Source: Chitinophaga filiformis (GTDB lineage: Bacteria; Bacteroidota; Bacteroidia; Chitinophagales; Chitinophagaceae). Taken from it: DNA of 64,000 bases. Below are positions 55,332 through 64,000 of this stretch, in pieces. The number at the start of each line of letters is the position of its first letter. Within the stretch, counting starts at the first letter, position 1. Under the pieces are notes generated by a model. It was not told the origin of the DNA and made no database searches. It was given only the letters and a program-made list of their open reading frames with translations. A program made the translations under genes and the position numbers. Where the stretch lies: positions 1 to 64,000 of the forward strand of contig NZ_JAKIRP010000017.1 in NCBI RefSeq assembly GCF_021646545.1, in the 5' to 3' direction.

Positions 55332-56297
55332 ATGAAAAAGCAACAAGCGCTGGTTAAAATTAAGGCATGCTCAAAACATGAGTGGTTTTATGTAGCTCCG
55401 GGAGTATGGGGTGTTCGTGATAAGATCGTGAATGTATATTTCATACATGATGCTACCACCAATCACTGGGTACTGCTGGACGGTGGACTCTCTACTTCCG
55501 CAGCCCGGATCAAGAGAGTGGCAAAGCAGCTTTTCTGGCCTCAGGCTACACCGGCTGCCATTATTCTTACCCACGGACATTTTGATCATACCGGTTCAGT
55601 AAAACAGCTTGCGGATGAATGGGACGTACCGATATACGCACATTATCTGGAAGCGCCCTATCTGACCGGGCGCTCTGCTTATCCACCGCCCGATCCTTCT
55701 GCCGGTGGAGGATTGTTTACCTATCTCTCCTTTTTGTACCCAACAGGCCCCATTGACCTCGGAGGCCGTTTACTGTTGTTGCCGGAACAAGGAAATATAC
55801 CAGGTCTGAAAGAGTGGCAATATTTTCATACACCGGGCCATGCACCCGGTCATATTAGTCTGTTCCGGGAGCAGGATGGTGTACTGCTGGCAGGAGATGC
55901 TTTCGTGACTACACGACAGGAATCGCTATTATCTGTCTTAAAACAGGAAAGAAAGCTCTCCGGTCCTCCACGTTACTTTACATACGATTGGGCAGCAGCG
56001 GAAAAGTCAGTCCAAACCCTGGCATCTCTGCAACCATCTATCGTAGCTACAGGGCATGGGATGCCTATGGAGGGAGACGCGTTACACGAGCTGCAGGAAC
56101 TGGCGAATAACTTCAAAGAAAAAGCAGTACCTGCAAACGGTCGTTATACCCAGGACCCAGCCGTTGCCGGCATTAGCGGTGTAGAATATGTTCCGGCTGT
56201 AAGTACCAGGAAGACATTGTGGAAAGCTGCTGCTGTTCTTGCATTAGTGGGAATTAGTGTATTGCTGGCAGGTGCAGTGAAGAAAAAATATAGTTGA
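55332..56297 (+). CDS. Metallo-beta-lactamase-fold hydrolase with C-terminal membrane anchor
   Basis: Starting at 55332 gives 321 residues beginning MKKQQALVKI; in-frame GTG at 55308 and ATG at 55314 are alternatives. The MBL fold shows VLLDGG, the zinc motif ILTHGHFDHTGS (HxHxDH), HTPGHAPGHISLF, and AGDAF. After about residue 285 come a basic stretch and one membrane helix (WKAAAVLALVGISVLLAGAV) at the very end. Substrate is unknown; glyoxalase-II-like or lactonase activity is possible. It lies between rtcB and the lanthipeptide precursor and is not obviously part of either. Confidence 0.88.
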   Translation: MKKQQALVKIKACSKHEWFYVAPGVWGVRDKIVNVYFIHDATTNHWVLLDGGLSTSAARIKRVAKQLFWPQATPAAIILTHGHFDHTGSVKQLADEWDVPIYAHYLEAPYLTGRSAYPPPDPSAGGGLFTYLSFLYPTGPIDLGGRLLLLPEQGNIPGLKEWQYFHTPGHAPGHISLFREQDGVLLAGDAFVTTRQESLLSVLKQERKLSGPPRYFTYDWAAAEKSVQTLASLQPSIVATGHGMPMEGDALHELQELANNFKEKAVPANGRYTQDPAVAGISGVEYVPAVSTRKTLWKAAAVLALVGISVLLAGAVKKKYS

Positions 56298-56344
56298 AGC
56301 ACATGAAAATGTCTGTCAAGCTAAAAATAAATACCAGGTAATTT

Positions 56345-56375
56345 TTGAAACAATGATGCATTTTATATATCTTTA
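56345..56375 (+). promoter_or_regulatory. Promoter candidate for the lanthipeptide precursor
   Basis: TTG at 56345-56347, a 20-nt spacer and TATCTTTA at 56368-56375 match the Bacteroidota consensus with one mismatch. A start near 56382 gives a leader of about 60 nt before the precursor ATG. A dedicated promoter and strong terminator fit high, separate expression of the precursor. Confidence 0.55.
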
Positions 56376-56441
56376 ATTGATTGCAATCGGGGAGAAGCCG
56401 AAACCCTCAGAATAGTAGGCATAACAATTAAAGACTATTTT

Positions 56442-56630
56442 ATGAAAGAAAACCAGTTCAGACTTACCCTGGACGATCTCCGGATCGAAAGCTTTGTAAC
56501 AAGTATTGATAGCGAAATGAACAGCCGCCTTGCAGGTGGTATAGCTGGTCACGATGCAACAGATTCGCATCCTACTCATACTGAATTAACAGATGATGAA
56601 GGTCACGAATGCGAAACCGTGATCTGCTAA
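56442..56630 (+). CDS. Lanthipeptide precursor, pinensin-type
   Basis: The 62-residue peptide has a leader with FRLTLDDLRIESFVTSID (residues 6-23), which resembles the pinensin-type class I leader, and a double-Gly site at Gly32-Gly33 suited to a C39 peptidase. The core after GG is 29 residues and contains Thr40, Ser42, Thr45, Thr47, Thr50 and Thr59 as dehydration sites and only two Cys (57 and 62), so at most two (methyl)lanthionine rings. It is acidic and has four His (37, 43, 46, 55), unusual for a cationic-type bacteriocin. It faces the LanB/LanC operon and shares its terminator region. Whether it is pinensin itself or a relative I cannot say without comparison. Confidence 0.88.
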   Translation: MKENQFRLTLDDLRIESFVTSIDSEMNSRLAGGIAGHDATDSHPTHTELTDDEGHECETVIC

Positions 56631-56660
56631 TGCAGGCTGTTTGTTCGTAAGAACATACTA

Positions 56661-56698
56661 CCGGTCGGGATGGTGTCACAGTCATCCCGGCTTTTTTT
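56661..56698 (+). terminator. Rho-independent terminator of the precursor gene
   Basis: CCGG-T-CGGGATG pairs with CATCCCGG across an eleven-base loop and is followed by seven T. It lies 30 bases after the precursor stop and touches the last codon of the convergent LanC gene. Confidence 0.9.
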
Positions 56699-58565
56699 AT
56701 GCTGCAGTGATCAGGCCATTTCGCAGCAATAATCTGACTTGCTCCAAAACGATCTGTGTTAGCTGTGTAAGTATTACAGCTGATTGACCGGGAAAATGAC
56801 TTTCAAAGATGGAACTGATGACTGTTATGATCGTTCCGGGTTGTTGCAGCTGAGAAAGTATCAATCCCGGTAACAGCTGTACCGGCAGAATGGAGATACC
56901 CTCTTCATGGCTGTATATTACTTTGTACTCCGACTGACTACGATGTATTTTAACATGCGGACAAAGGGCCATTCTTTTGTCTAACAGGGTACGATCATCA
57001 TGCCGAAGTATATTCCGGGAGATGATTTGCAGCTGTTGCGTCCTTTTCCTGAAGCATAACATGCCTTTATGCATTTTCCACAGCGAAGTAAGCGTGGCTT
57101 CAAAACTGAAAGCATCCAACAACTCTTCCCGCGGATCAGCCTTGATCCTTCGTACCAGATGCTGCTCAAGTTCCAGGATATTATGTATCCTTTTCCATGG
57201 TATCATACCTGGTTTTAACAACGATATTGTTTGTTTAAAATAACAGCCCAATAAGTCTGCTTTTACAGCCTCCAGGTGATATATCCCTTTATCTTTCGCA
57301 TGGCCCGGTATAAGAGGGTGCAGTACGGTGTTTCCATTGTACGGCAGCAGGAATTGAAGGAACAAATATCCCATTCCTGCAAGGCCGGACAATAAGGCAG
57401 GGTCTTCGGCATGCACGGCTGCATAAGTATTATAAGTACCATGTTGCTTAAAAAAACGGAGCGCATCCCTTGCATATGTTACCGCCTGCGTATGCAGCGA
57501 TGCGTCACCCAGTACCTGCGAAGCCTTCAATAATAACATTATATGGCCACCATAGCCACTACAAAGTGTATAATTATTCCTGGAAGGTGCTGATATATCC
57601 TGCAGGGTTCTTTCTATCCCCCTGCCTGCCTGTTCTGCATATAAATCGTTCCCCGTGAGATGCCAGGCATGCAGGCGTGTAAGGGTGGCACCTACAGCAC
57701 CGTGTGCCCACGAGCAGGCGTCGCTCATTCGCTTTCTGAATGATTCCAGGTTCCAGTCCAGGATTTCCTCAGGCGGTATCTGCAGGCTGTTTACACGCAG
57801 GTCCATCCAGTTGTTCTTTGCTGTGTCGTAGTACCGCATTTCGTAGGCGAGTGCTTCTTCCCCGAGATAACGTAAGGTTTCATCACCGAAGTATCGCCCT
57901 GTTTCCAGCAATGCATATGCTATGCCTGCGGCACCATGCGAGAATCCCGTCAGGCTATCATAGGCGAACTTTTCATTGTCCCATTTCAATCCGGTATCAG
58001 CTATCCGGGCATGAGCGATGAGTGTATCAGAGATCTGTTTTATGATGGCCAGCAATGATTGCTCCCCGCTATGGGCGTACAGATAAGTAATGACGAGCAG
58101 ATTGCCCGCGTGTCCACTCAGCAGATCATCTTTTACAACACCGGACTGAAACCCCTGTTTCAGATAGAGCGCCAACCGTACACCTTCCTCAATATAGCTG
58201 TATGCCCCGGTGGTTTCATACATACAGATGCACACATAAATGAGACCGGTAGCACCTGTATAAAAAGTATAATAGGCGGGGGAATGCTGATATGTTTTCT
58301 TTAAGAGTCTGTTCAACACACGCTTGCAGCAGTCAATATACCTGTTGTCAGGTTGATAACGGTATAATGTCAGAAAGAACAGGATAGTACCTGCACTTCC
58401 ATTGAAAATGTCGGTGGTTTCCGGCAGAAGTGCTGTCCCGTTGTTGTCGCTCCGCCTGCGCTGCCAGTAATATCCATCTTCATCCTGCTGTAGGGACGCC
58501 AGCAAAGTATCGGCGATCCTGTATACTTCGTCTTCAAAGAGTTGCTTATCCGGCAATTTGATCAT
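56697..58565 (-). CDS. LanC-type cyclase with atypical zinc site and C-terminal RRE-like extension
   Basis: The 622-residue protein is about 200 residues longer than usual LanC. Residues 1-430 contain the seven-repeat toroid with GxxG turns (FNGSAG, YTGATG, LSGHAG, FSHGAAG, WAHGAVG, CSGYGG, LSGLAG). The active-site His210 in GFSHG is kept. The WCxG motif is W286-Ala287-H288-G, so the first zinc Cys is Ala, although Cys284 is two residues before Trp286; the CHG motif is Cys335-Ser-Gly, so the zinc His is Ser. The last 77 residues (from about 546: KVIYSHEEGISILPV, then a helical pair, VLEQVRLLLRNGLI) resemble a PqqD-like leader-binding domain. LanC normally adds Cys to dehydrated residues. It overlaps the LanB C-part by 20 bases. 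Confidence 0.85.
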   Translation of the reverse strand: MIKLPDKQLFEDEVYRIADTLLASLQQDEDGYYWQRRRSDNNGTALLPETTDIFNGSAGTILFFLTLYRYQPDNRYIDCCKRVLNRLLKKTYQHSPAYYTFYTGATGLIYVCICMYETTGAYSYIEEGVRLALYLKQGFQSGVVKDDLLSGHAGNLLVITYLYAHSGEQSLLAIIKQISDTLIAHARIADTGLKWDNEKFAYDSLTGFSHGAAGIAYALLETGRYFGDETLRYLGEEALAYEMRYYDTAKNNWMDLRVNSLQIPPEEILDWNLESFRKRMSDACSWAHGAVGATLTRLHAWHLTGNDLYAEQAGRGIERTLQDISAPSRNNYTLCSGYGGHIMLLLKASQVLGDASLHTQAVTYARDALRFFKQHGTYNTYAAVHAEDPALLSGLAGMGYLFLQFLLPYNGNTVLHPLIPGHAKDKGIYHLEAVKADLLGCYFKQTISLLKPGMIPWKRIHNILELEQHLVRRIKADPREELLDAFSFEATLTSLWKMHKGMLCFRKRTQQLQIISRNILRHDDRTLLDKRMALCPHVKIHRSQSEYKVIYSHEEGISILPVQLLPGLILSQLQQPGTIITVISSIFESHFPGQSAVILTQLTQIVLEQVRLLLRNGLITAA

Positions 58566-59373
58566 AGATATGTTCTACGCATTTCATGGTGAAGAAAACA
58601 ATATAAGCTTCGTCAGTGTTTGGAACGCCCAGCCTGTTATGCTGCATGTGCAGCAGACTGCATAGAATGCCCCGCATCTTTGATGGATCGTTGATCAGCT
58701 GTTGGTAACGTTGTAACAATGTAATATGCCTGCCGGCATATCCCTGAAGAGGTATCTTCGGCTGGTCCTGTTGTAATGCCGACCAGCATGCCGCCGCCGG
58801 CGGAAGTATCACTGGTGCATACTGCATGAATTTCTGTTCCATTAAAGCCATGAAATATTGTTCCTGTTCATTGCTGTTCAAATGCCTGTCATATAATCCT
58901 GGCAGCCAGGAACGGATAAACTGTGCACAGATCCTTTTTATCTCTTCTGGCGTTATCGCTGCTGCATACAATAAAGCCATATTCAATTGTATGGCTTGTG
59001 ATAATTTTCTCGTCGTATCCCACTCTGGATCACAGATGAGAGATAGTATATAGTCTGAGCATAAACTGAACTGCTGTTCTGCCAGTGTAATGGTAGCTGC
59101 GTTGCCATATCGTTCAATCTCAGGTATGTAAGGAACATATCGCACACTGGCATATTTATCCAGCATTGCTTTTACTATAGGCTCTTCATCTTGTAATATA
59201 TGAAGCCGCAGGCGTATATGCGGCCCCCCTTCCCCGTATCGGATGAAGAAATAAGGAGATGGAGCTTGTAAAAAGCTATCAGCGGCCTGTATAAACGGCG
59301 CGACCTGTTCACGCAAAACACGGTCGAGACCTTTGTTGGAAAAGAGATAGGCCGAAAGCCATTTAAGCTGCAT
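58546..59373 (-). CDS. LanB elimination subunit (thiopeptide-type/SpaB_C)
   Basis: The 275-residue protein begins LKWLSAYLFSNKGLDRVLREQVAPFI and has FFIRYGEGGPHIRLRL, the marks of the SpaB_C/thiopeptide-type bacteriocin biosynthesis family. In split LanB systems this subunit eliminates glutamate from glutamyl-Ser/Thr to give Dha or Dhb. It starts two bases after the dehydratase stop and overlaps LanC by 20 bases, so the enzymes should be made together. Confidence 0.92.
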   Translation of the reverse strand: MQLKWLSAYLFSNKGLDRVLREQVAPFIQAADSFLQAPSPYFFIRYGEGGPHIRLRLHILQDEEPIVKAMLDKYASVRYVPYIPEIERYGNAATITLAEQQFSLCSDYILSLICDPEWDTTRKLSQAIQLNMALLYAAAITPEEIKRICAQFIRSWLPGLYDRHLNSNEQEQYFMALMEQKFMQYAPVILPPAAACWSALQQDQPKIPLQGYAGRHITLLQRYQQLINDPSKMRGILCSLLHMQHNRLGVPNTDEAYIVFFTMKCVEHIYDQIAG

Positions 59374-59375
59374 AT

Positions 59376-62024
59376 TCAGTATTTATACCAGTGAATGAGA
59401 TGTTCTGTTACAGGAGTTGCATCCTGTAAATGTGATAAGTGAGGAAGCATTTCTTCTACGTAAATATATTGGCCTGCCCGGCTCAAGAGTTTCTTGAATA
59501 AACCGACCATGGCAGGTTGTGTAAAGCAGATGTACTGGGGCTTATAATCATCTTTCATCATCTTTAGCTTCTCCTCTTTGTCCATAGGTATTGCATAAGA
59601 TTTGAGGAACAGGAATACGTGGGCAGGCAATCCACTTGCAATATACCATCTGTTGAAGCGCAGGTAATACGCAGCATCAGTTTCGTTATTCTCCTGTTGG
59701 GGAATGGATGCTGTTTTGATAACCCAGGCCATCCGGCGTAGAATAATATGTTGCTCGAATGTGATCCTTGGCTTACAGATGATGTCTGCTTCGGGTGCGG
59801 GCAGCGTGGCTGTATATTTTTCATCTGTAACTTCAATGAGCTTACGCAAAGGGATTCGCCGTTCCGGATTAAAATGTGCCAGTAGCTGGTAGAAGTTCGA
59901 TCGGTTAAGAAAGGATTGCAGGGAAAGATCATATGCAAAGATCTCTCTGCCGTCGGGAATATGAACTAATGATAAAAGCTCAGTGCCCGGATTGTATTTT
60001 ACTGCAATGTTTTCTACACTTGTCAGTTGCTGACCCGGATAGTTGCTATGACTACCGGGGATGCTGATACCGGAAGGCAATAAAGGCGGATGTATATTGG
60101 CATTAAAACTGGAACCGTCACTCAATTCCAGTTGCAGCATATCCGGATGCAACTTCCGGTTGCAATCCCGAAAACTGCTGGTGATATCAGGGGCAAAGAG
60201 GTCCAGGAAACGGCCGGCTACTTTGCCCATTCCAGGCAGTAAGTTGTTGATCACACCACATAGTTCTTCTTCCTGCCGGAAAAGTTGAATGAACATTCCC
60301 CGGGAGGTGCTAGTATCTGCATATGCAATATCAAAATCTGTGGCATTGAGGTTTACTATGCCAGTTGTACCGGCGATATCAGCCGGTTTTAGCAATTGTC
60401 TTAACTGTGATACAAGCGTATCTTCCTTCTGTGGGGATTTGATACGTAATGTTTCTTTTTGTGTTTTCTTTTCCAGTTGATAATAAGTGTAATAGAAGTC
60501 GGTAACATTCACCTGCTGATCGGGACCGAAATGCCCGAGAAAGAAATCGCGCATCCTTACCCGCTCTGCCTGCATAGTATCCAACGATTCCAGGAGCGTA
60601 CAAAGCCGGTCTGCTTTTTCAACAAGCGAATGTGTTGCTTCGGGAGCGTAAGTATTGACGGTAGTACTATAAGTGTCTTCGTAAAAAATACCGGAAGCAG
60701 GGAACTGTTGCAGCATGAAACGTGTTACATTAAATCCCTCTTTTTGTATGCGGACCTCCAGTGCTATTTGTTGCGCAATATCTTCACTGTTCGTGATGGC
60801 GTCAGACAGTCCGGCCTCCAGTTGCAGTAGCCTAAGTGTATTATCAAGTGCGTTGCTGGCGTCGCGCAATAAATCTCCTCTTCTTGCTGCCGGTGCATTT
60901 GCATATGTTTGTCGCTGCTGATGAAGAAACCTCAATAATTGTTGTAAGGGTTTTACTGCCGGACGGCTTTCTTCATGTGCGGATAGATAACTGATCAATG
61001 CTTCATCCCAGTCCGGGCTTATGCCGGAACAACCTATGCCGGTTTCAATGAAGCCATTTGCTGCCAGCTGTAACAGGTATGCTTTGATCTGTTGCCTGTC
61101 GGCGTCCGCAATAAATCCGGAAAGCATATCAGTAAGTGTTCCGAGTAACACAGGTTGCCGGCTGGATAAAAAAGAATGCAGCCAGTTGGTAATATCACTA
61201 ACCGGCATTTTCTGGAAAGACTCAATATTGCGGTAGCTGGCCAGGAATTGCAGGTGTCTTCCCTTTTGCTGTATGGTGGGATTGAGCCGTATCTCCAATA
61301 CTTCGTTCAGCTCAGGATGATGCACCATCAACAATCTGAAGTAGTCAAACAATTTATTGTTTAACCGGATCGCGGATTTTATATCTGTGCTAAAAACGAA
61401 CACTTCATCGGATACCTGTTCTGCAGGGACGGCAATGCCTGTATGCGTGAAAGTACTGAAAGGGGAAGTTTTGAAGGCCATTCTCGTCAGGTATCTCAGG
61501 AGGCTGTATTCTGTTTTTAGTTCCTTATGACGGAAGTTATGCACATCCCGGGATATAAAGGAGGGTAGCTGTGCATATAGCGTAGGACTGGACAACAGGA
61601 TGCCCTTACACAACAGATCATGTTGCGCATAATTTTTTAATACCTGTCTGTACCTGGTTACTTCTTTCTGAAAGACATCTTGCCATTGCAGGGTGGCTTC
61701 CCGCAGGACCTCAACCAGCTCCAGGTGCTGCGTTATGGCGGGTGCAAGGGCAGGGACATTGGTTTGATTGCCGGTCAGTTTATCATTAAAGACGGACCGT
61801 TTAAGATTGATCAGTTGTTGCCTTTTCTTATCATCAGTGGCCTGTTGTATGTACGAGAACAACTGGTCACAGAGTGCGCTTTTACTCTGTTCTTTTTGGG
61901 CTTCTAACATATGGATCTGAGATAATTGCAGCAACATATCTTCAGAAGGATCGAATACTTTCATCTCCCGCTGATGTAAAGAAGTGTAACGCACAAATAC
62001 GTGAGGGAATACCGTTAACGTCAT
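59376..62024 (-). CDS. LanB glutamylation subunit (Lant_dehydr_N)
   Basis: The 882-residue protein has the lantibiotic dehydratase N-terminal domain, including LLRYLTRMAFKTSPFSTFTH (about 170-190) and IPLRKLIEVTDEKYTA near the C-terminal third. The family uses glutamyl-tRNA-Glu to glutamylate Ser and Thr of the precursor; the elimination domain is supplied by the next gene, so LanB is split as in pinensin and thiopeptide loci. Length is normal for the N-part. Leader recognition usually lies in this subunit. It begins 11 bases after the exporter stop. Confidence 0.94.
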   Translation of the reverse strand: MTLTVFPHVFVRYTSLHQREMKVFDPSEDMLLQLSQIHMLEAQKEQSKSALCDQLFSYIQQATDDKKRQQLINLKRSVFNDKLTGNQTNVPALAPAITQHLELVEVLREATLQWQDVFQKEVTRYRQVLKNYAQHDLLCKGILLSSPTLYAQLPSFISRDVHNFRHKELKTEYSLLRYLTRMAFKTSPFSTFTHTGIAVPAEQVSDEVFVFSTDIKSAIRLNNKLFDYFRLLMVHHPELNEVLEIRLNPTIQQKGRHLQFLASYRNIESFQKMPVSDITNWLHSFLSSRQPVLLGTLTDMLSGFIADADRQQIKAYLLQLAANGFIETGIGCSGISPDWDEALISYLSAHEESRPAVKPLQQLLRFLHQQRQTYANAPAARRGDLLRDASNALDNTLRLLQLEAGLSDAITNSEDIAQQIALEVRIQKEGFNVTRFMLQQFPASGIFYEDTYSTTVNTYAPEATHSLVEKADRLCTLLESLDTMQAERVRMRDFFLGHFGPDQQVNVTDFYYTYYQLEKKTQKETLRIKSPQKEDTLVSQLRQLLKPADIAGTTGIVNLNATDFDIAYADTSTSRGMFIQLFRQEEELCGVINNLLPGMGKVAGRFLDLFAPDITSSFRDCNRKLHPDMLQLELSDGSSFNANIHPPLLPSGISIPGSHSNYPGQQLTSVENIAVKYNPGTELLSLVHIPDGREIFAYDLSLQSFLNRSNFYQLLAHFNPERRIPLRKLIEVTDEKYTATLPAPEADIICKPRITFEQHIILRRMAWVIKTASIPQQENNETDAAYYLRFNRWYIASGLPAHVFLFLKSYAIPMDKEEKLKMMKDDYKPQYICFTQPAMVGLFKKLLSRAGQYIYVEEMLPHLSHLQDATPVTEHLIHWYKY

Positions 62025-62035
62025 AATAATGGTTA

Positions 62036-64000
62036 TTACTGGCCTAGTTCCAGCTGGTTTTTAATAAGTTGATAATATGCGCCTCTGGCGGCTATTAGTT
62101 CCTGGTGACTGCCATATTCAGCGATCTTCCCCTGGTCCATAACCACTATTTGATGTGCGTGTTTGACAGTACTGAGTCTATGGGCTACTATTACGACGGT
62201 TTTTCCAGGGAAGAAATGTTCCAGACTATTAATAATAGCGCGCTCATTGTGTGCATCAAGGGAATTGGTGGCCTCGTCGAGGAAGATATAAGCGGGGTCG
62301 CGATAGATCATTCTGGCAATCAACAGCCGTTGCTTCTGACCCTCGCTGAGACCATATCCGTCTTTTCCCACTACGGTATCATATCCAAATGGCATGGAGG
62401 TAAAGAAATCATGTATATTGGCCATCTTGCAGGCGGTGTGAAGCCGTTCTGTATTCCTGTCGGAATTGCCGCAGTAGATATTATTGGCGATAGTGTCCAT
62501 GAATATATAACCATCCTGCATAACTACGCCACATTGTCTGCGCCATGCTTTCGCATTTATGGAGGCGAGCGCTTGTTCACCGATCCTGATCTCTCCTTTA
62601 ACAGGCGCATAAAACTTCAGTAGCAACTTCAGTAAAGTGGTTTTACCGCTGCCGCTCATGCCTACAATGGCTGTTATTTTTCCCGCCGGAATAGTGAGAT
62701 GTATATCATCAAGTACAACAGAAGAGTGCTGATGCCCATACCGGAACTGTATATTGTTTAATCTGATATCCTGTCCGTTGCCTGTTAGCGCCGGCAGGAC
62801 TGTTGTGTTTTGTTCATCTTCATTGGGTTCATGTTGTACTTCTGCCATCCGCTGCAAACTGAAAAGCGTGTTCTGAGAAGAGCGTATGAAGTCCGCCAGT
62901 TGTAGTACCGGCGTGTTCAATTGCCCGCAGATGTACGTGACTGCCAGCATAGTGCCTAATGAAAGCTCGCCTTTGATCACAAGTATGGCAGCTAGGGACG
63001 TTATTATTACATTTTTGATCTCATTGATGAACAACCCGATACCTTGCATAAACTGGTCCATGCGCAGGGTCTCAAGTTTCAGCCCAAATGATCTTTCCTG
63101 TAGCTGTTGCCATTGAGTACTTTTTATTTCTTCGCTGCCCGTTAGTTTTATTTCCTGCATAGCGCCGAAGATCTCCAGCAGTATCTGCTGATTGGCGGCC
63201 AGCGCTTTGAATTTCTGCTGATCAAGCATTTTCCTTTTCTCCTGGAAAGAGTTCGCCCAGATAATAGAAGCAATGGCGCCTGTAACGAAAAGCAGAAAGA
63301 TCAGCAGATGATAATATAGCAATACACATCCCAGTACAAGTGTTGTTATAGCCGCCATCACAAAAGTGACAAAAACGGATGTCAGGAAGTCTTCTACCCG
63401 TTGATTGTCGGCAATGCGCTGCATGTTGTCGCCCGCATGCCGGTTATCAAAGAAGGGTAGTGGCAGTTGCATCAGCTTGAGGAGGAATGAACGCAGCATT
63501 TGTATGCTGATGCCCGTTCCCAGTTTATATAGCAGTCGTGCGCGGATAAAATCCATTACCATACGACCCAGGAACAGCATCAGTTGTCCGGCACATATTA
63601 ACAGTAACAAAGGAATATCGTGTGTCCTGATACCGCTGTCTGCTATTGCCCGCGTAAGCATCGGGATGACCAGTGAGCATCCTGCTGCAAGTATTAGCGT
63701 AGCGAAAACAGGAATGAGTTCTTTTTTATGTGCCCGCAGGTAAGGATATAAAGTTTTGAGCGAGACGACGGGTTCCGCTATGCTCTCCTGTGCATAGAAG
63801 CCTGCCGTCGGCTCCAGGAATAACGCCCTTCCGCTGGTACTTTCTTCCTCTTTCCGCCAGGCTTTCAGAAACTGTTCTTTCGTGTAGGTTATAGTGCGGC
63901 CAACAGCAGGATCAGCTACGTAAGCATGTGTGGCAGTAATACTATGCAGTACAACGAAGTGTTGCTTCTCCCAATGTAGTATACAAGGCAGGGGTGCTTT
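62036..64000 (-). CDS. C39-peptidase ABC exporter (partial at window end)
   Basis: The frame is open at the right edge, so the N-terminus is missing; 654 residues are present. The visible part starts inside a C39 peptidase domain (CILHWEKQHFVVLHSI with the catalytic His, then YVADPAVGR with the Asp). An ABC membrane domain with about six helices follows, then an ATPase with Walker A GMSGSGKTTLL, signature LSEGQKQRLLIAR and Walker B IFLDEATNSLD. PCAT exporters cut the leader after GG and export the product. It is the most upstream visible gene of the lanthipeptide operon and fits the GG site of the precursor at 56442. The catalytic Cys lies beyond the edge. Confidence 0.95.
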   Translation of the reverse strand, partial: KAPLPCILHWEKQHFVVLHSITATHAYVADPAVGRTITYTKEQFLKAWRKEEESTSGRALFLEPTAGFYAQESIAEPVVSLKTLYPYLRAHKKELIPVFATLILAAGCSLVIPMLTRAIADSGIRTHDIPLLLLICAGQLMLFLGRMVMDFIRARLLYKLGTGISIQMLRSFLLKLMQLPLPFFDNRHAGDNMQRIADNQRVEDFLTSVFVTFVMAAITTLVLGCVLLYYHLLIFLLFVTGAIASIIWANSFQEKRKMLDQQKFKALAANQQILLEIFGAMQEIKLTGSEEIKSTQWQQLQERSFGLKLETLRMDQFMQGIGLFINEIKNVIITSLAAILVIKGELSLGTMLAVTYICGQLNTPVLQLADFIRSSQNTLFSLQRMAEVQHEPNEDEQNTTVLPALTGNGQDIRLNNIQFRYGHQHSSVVLDDIHLTIPAGKITAIVGMSGSGKTTLLKLLLKFYAPVKGEIRIGEQALASINAKAWRRQCGVVMQDGYIFMDTIANNIYCGNSDRNTERLHTACKMANIHDFFTSMPFGYDTVVGKDGYGLSEGQKQRLLIARMIYRDPAYIFLDEATNSLDAHNERAIINSLEHFFPGKTVVIVAHRLSTVKHAHQIVVMDQGKIAEYGSHQELIAARGAYYQLIKNQLELGQ

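Overview
The window reads as chromosome of a Bacteroidota bacterium, most likely a Chitinophaga-like member of the Chitinophagaceae. Grounds: a SusC/SusD pair behind an ECF sigma/FecR pair, many secreted glycoside hydrolases and lipoproteins, weak Shine-Dalgarno sequences with AT-rich leaders, several Bacteroidota-type promoters (TTG, about 19-20 nt, TAnnTTTG), and a lanthipeptide locus of the kind known from Chitinophaga pinensis (pinensins). I saw no rRNA, CRISPR array, integrase, transposase or phage gene; gene density is ordinary.

Layout. 1-1062: the tail of an unknown gene and two tandem tRNA-Gly(GCC) genes on the minus strand, each with its own terminator. 1063-4958: a GH51 arabinofuranosidase facing a DUF4838 lipoprotein. 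2700-12408 (minus): a compact operon of a receiver protein, a membrane-anchored HEAT protein, two paralogous processive GT2 synthases, a TPR plus beta-barrel outer-membrane protein and the DUF4838 protein; I read it as a synthase-dependent exopolysaccharide secretion system. 12826-19083 (plus): a divergent signalling set of CHASE3/GAF hybrid histidine kinase, CheR, CheB, receiver-kinase and a small acidic ORF. 19232-27704: FecR and ECF sigma, then SusC, SusD and a TlpA-type thioredoxin. 27728-29901 (minus): a small Cys-rich secreted protein, an anchored propeller-like protein and a MauE/DoxX redox membrane protein. 30122-37616 (plus): Gfo/Idh/MocA oxidoreductase, secreted HEAT protein, lipoprotein, a candidate small RNA, a GH2 enzyme and another lipoprotein.

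37600-51680 (minus) is a complete Wzx/Wzy-type polysaccharide locus: Wza, Wzc, Wzx, Wzy, the initiating phosphoglycosyltransferase, three further glycosyltransferases, three methyltransferases and an upstream acyltransferase. Two more FkbM-like genes diverge from it (51992-53730). An RtcB-family ligase and a metallo-beta-lactamase-fold protein follow.

56345-64000 is a class I lanthipeptide locus. A 62-aa precursor with a GG site and an acidic, His-rich core containing two Cys (plus strand) faces an operon (minus) encoding a C39-peptidase ABC exporter (cut by the window end), a split LanB dehydratase and a 622-aa LanC. That LanC appears to lack two of the three usual zinc ligands and carries a C-terminal extension resembling a PqqD-like RIPP recognition element. 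The LanC and the tandem-synthase exopolysaccharide operon are the strongest candidates for undescribed biology here.
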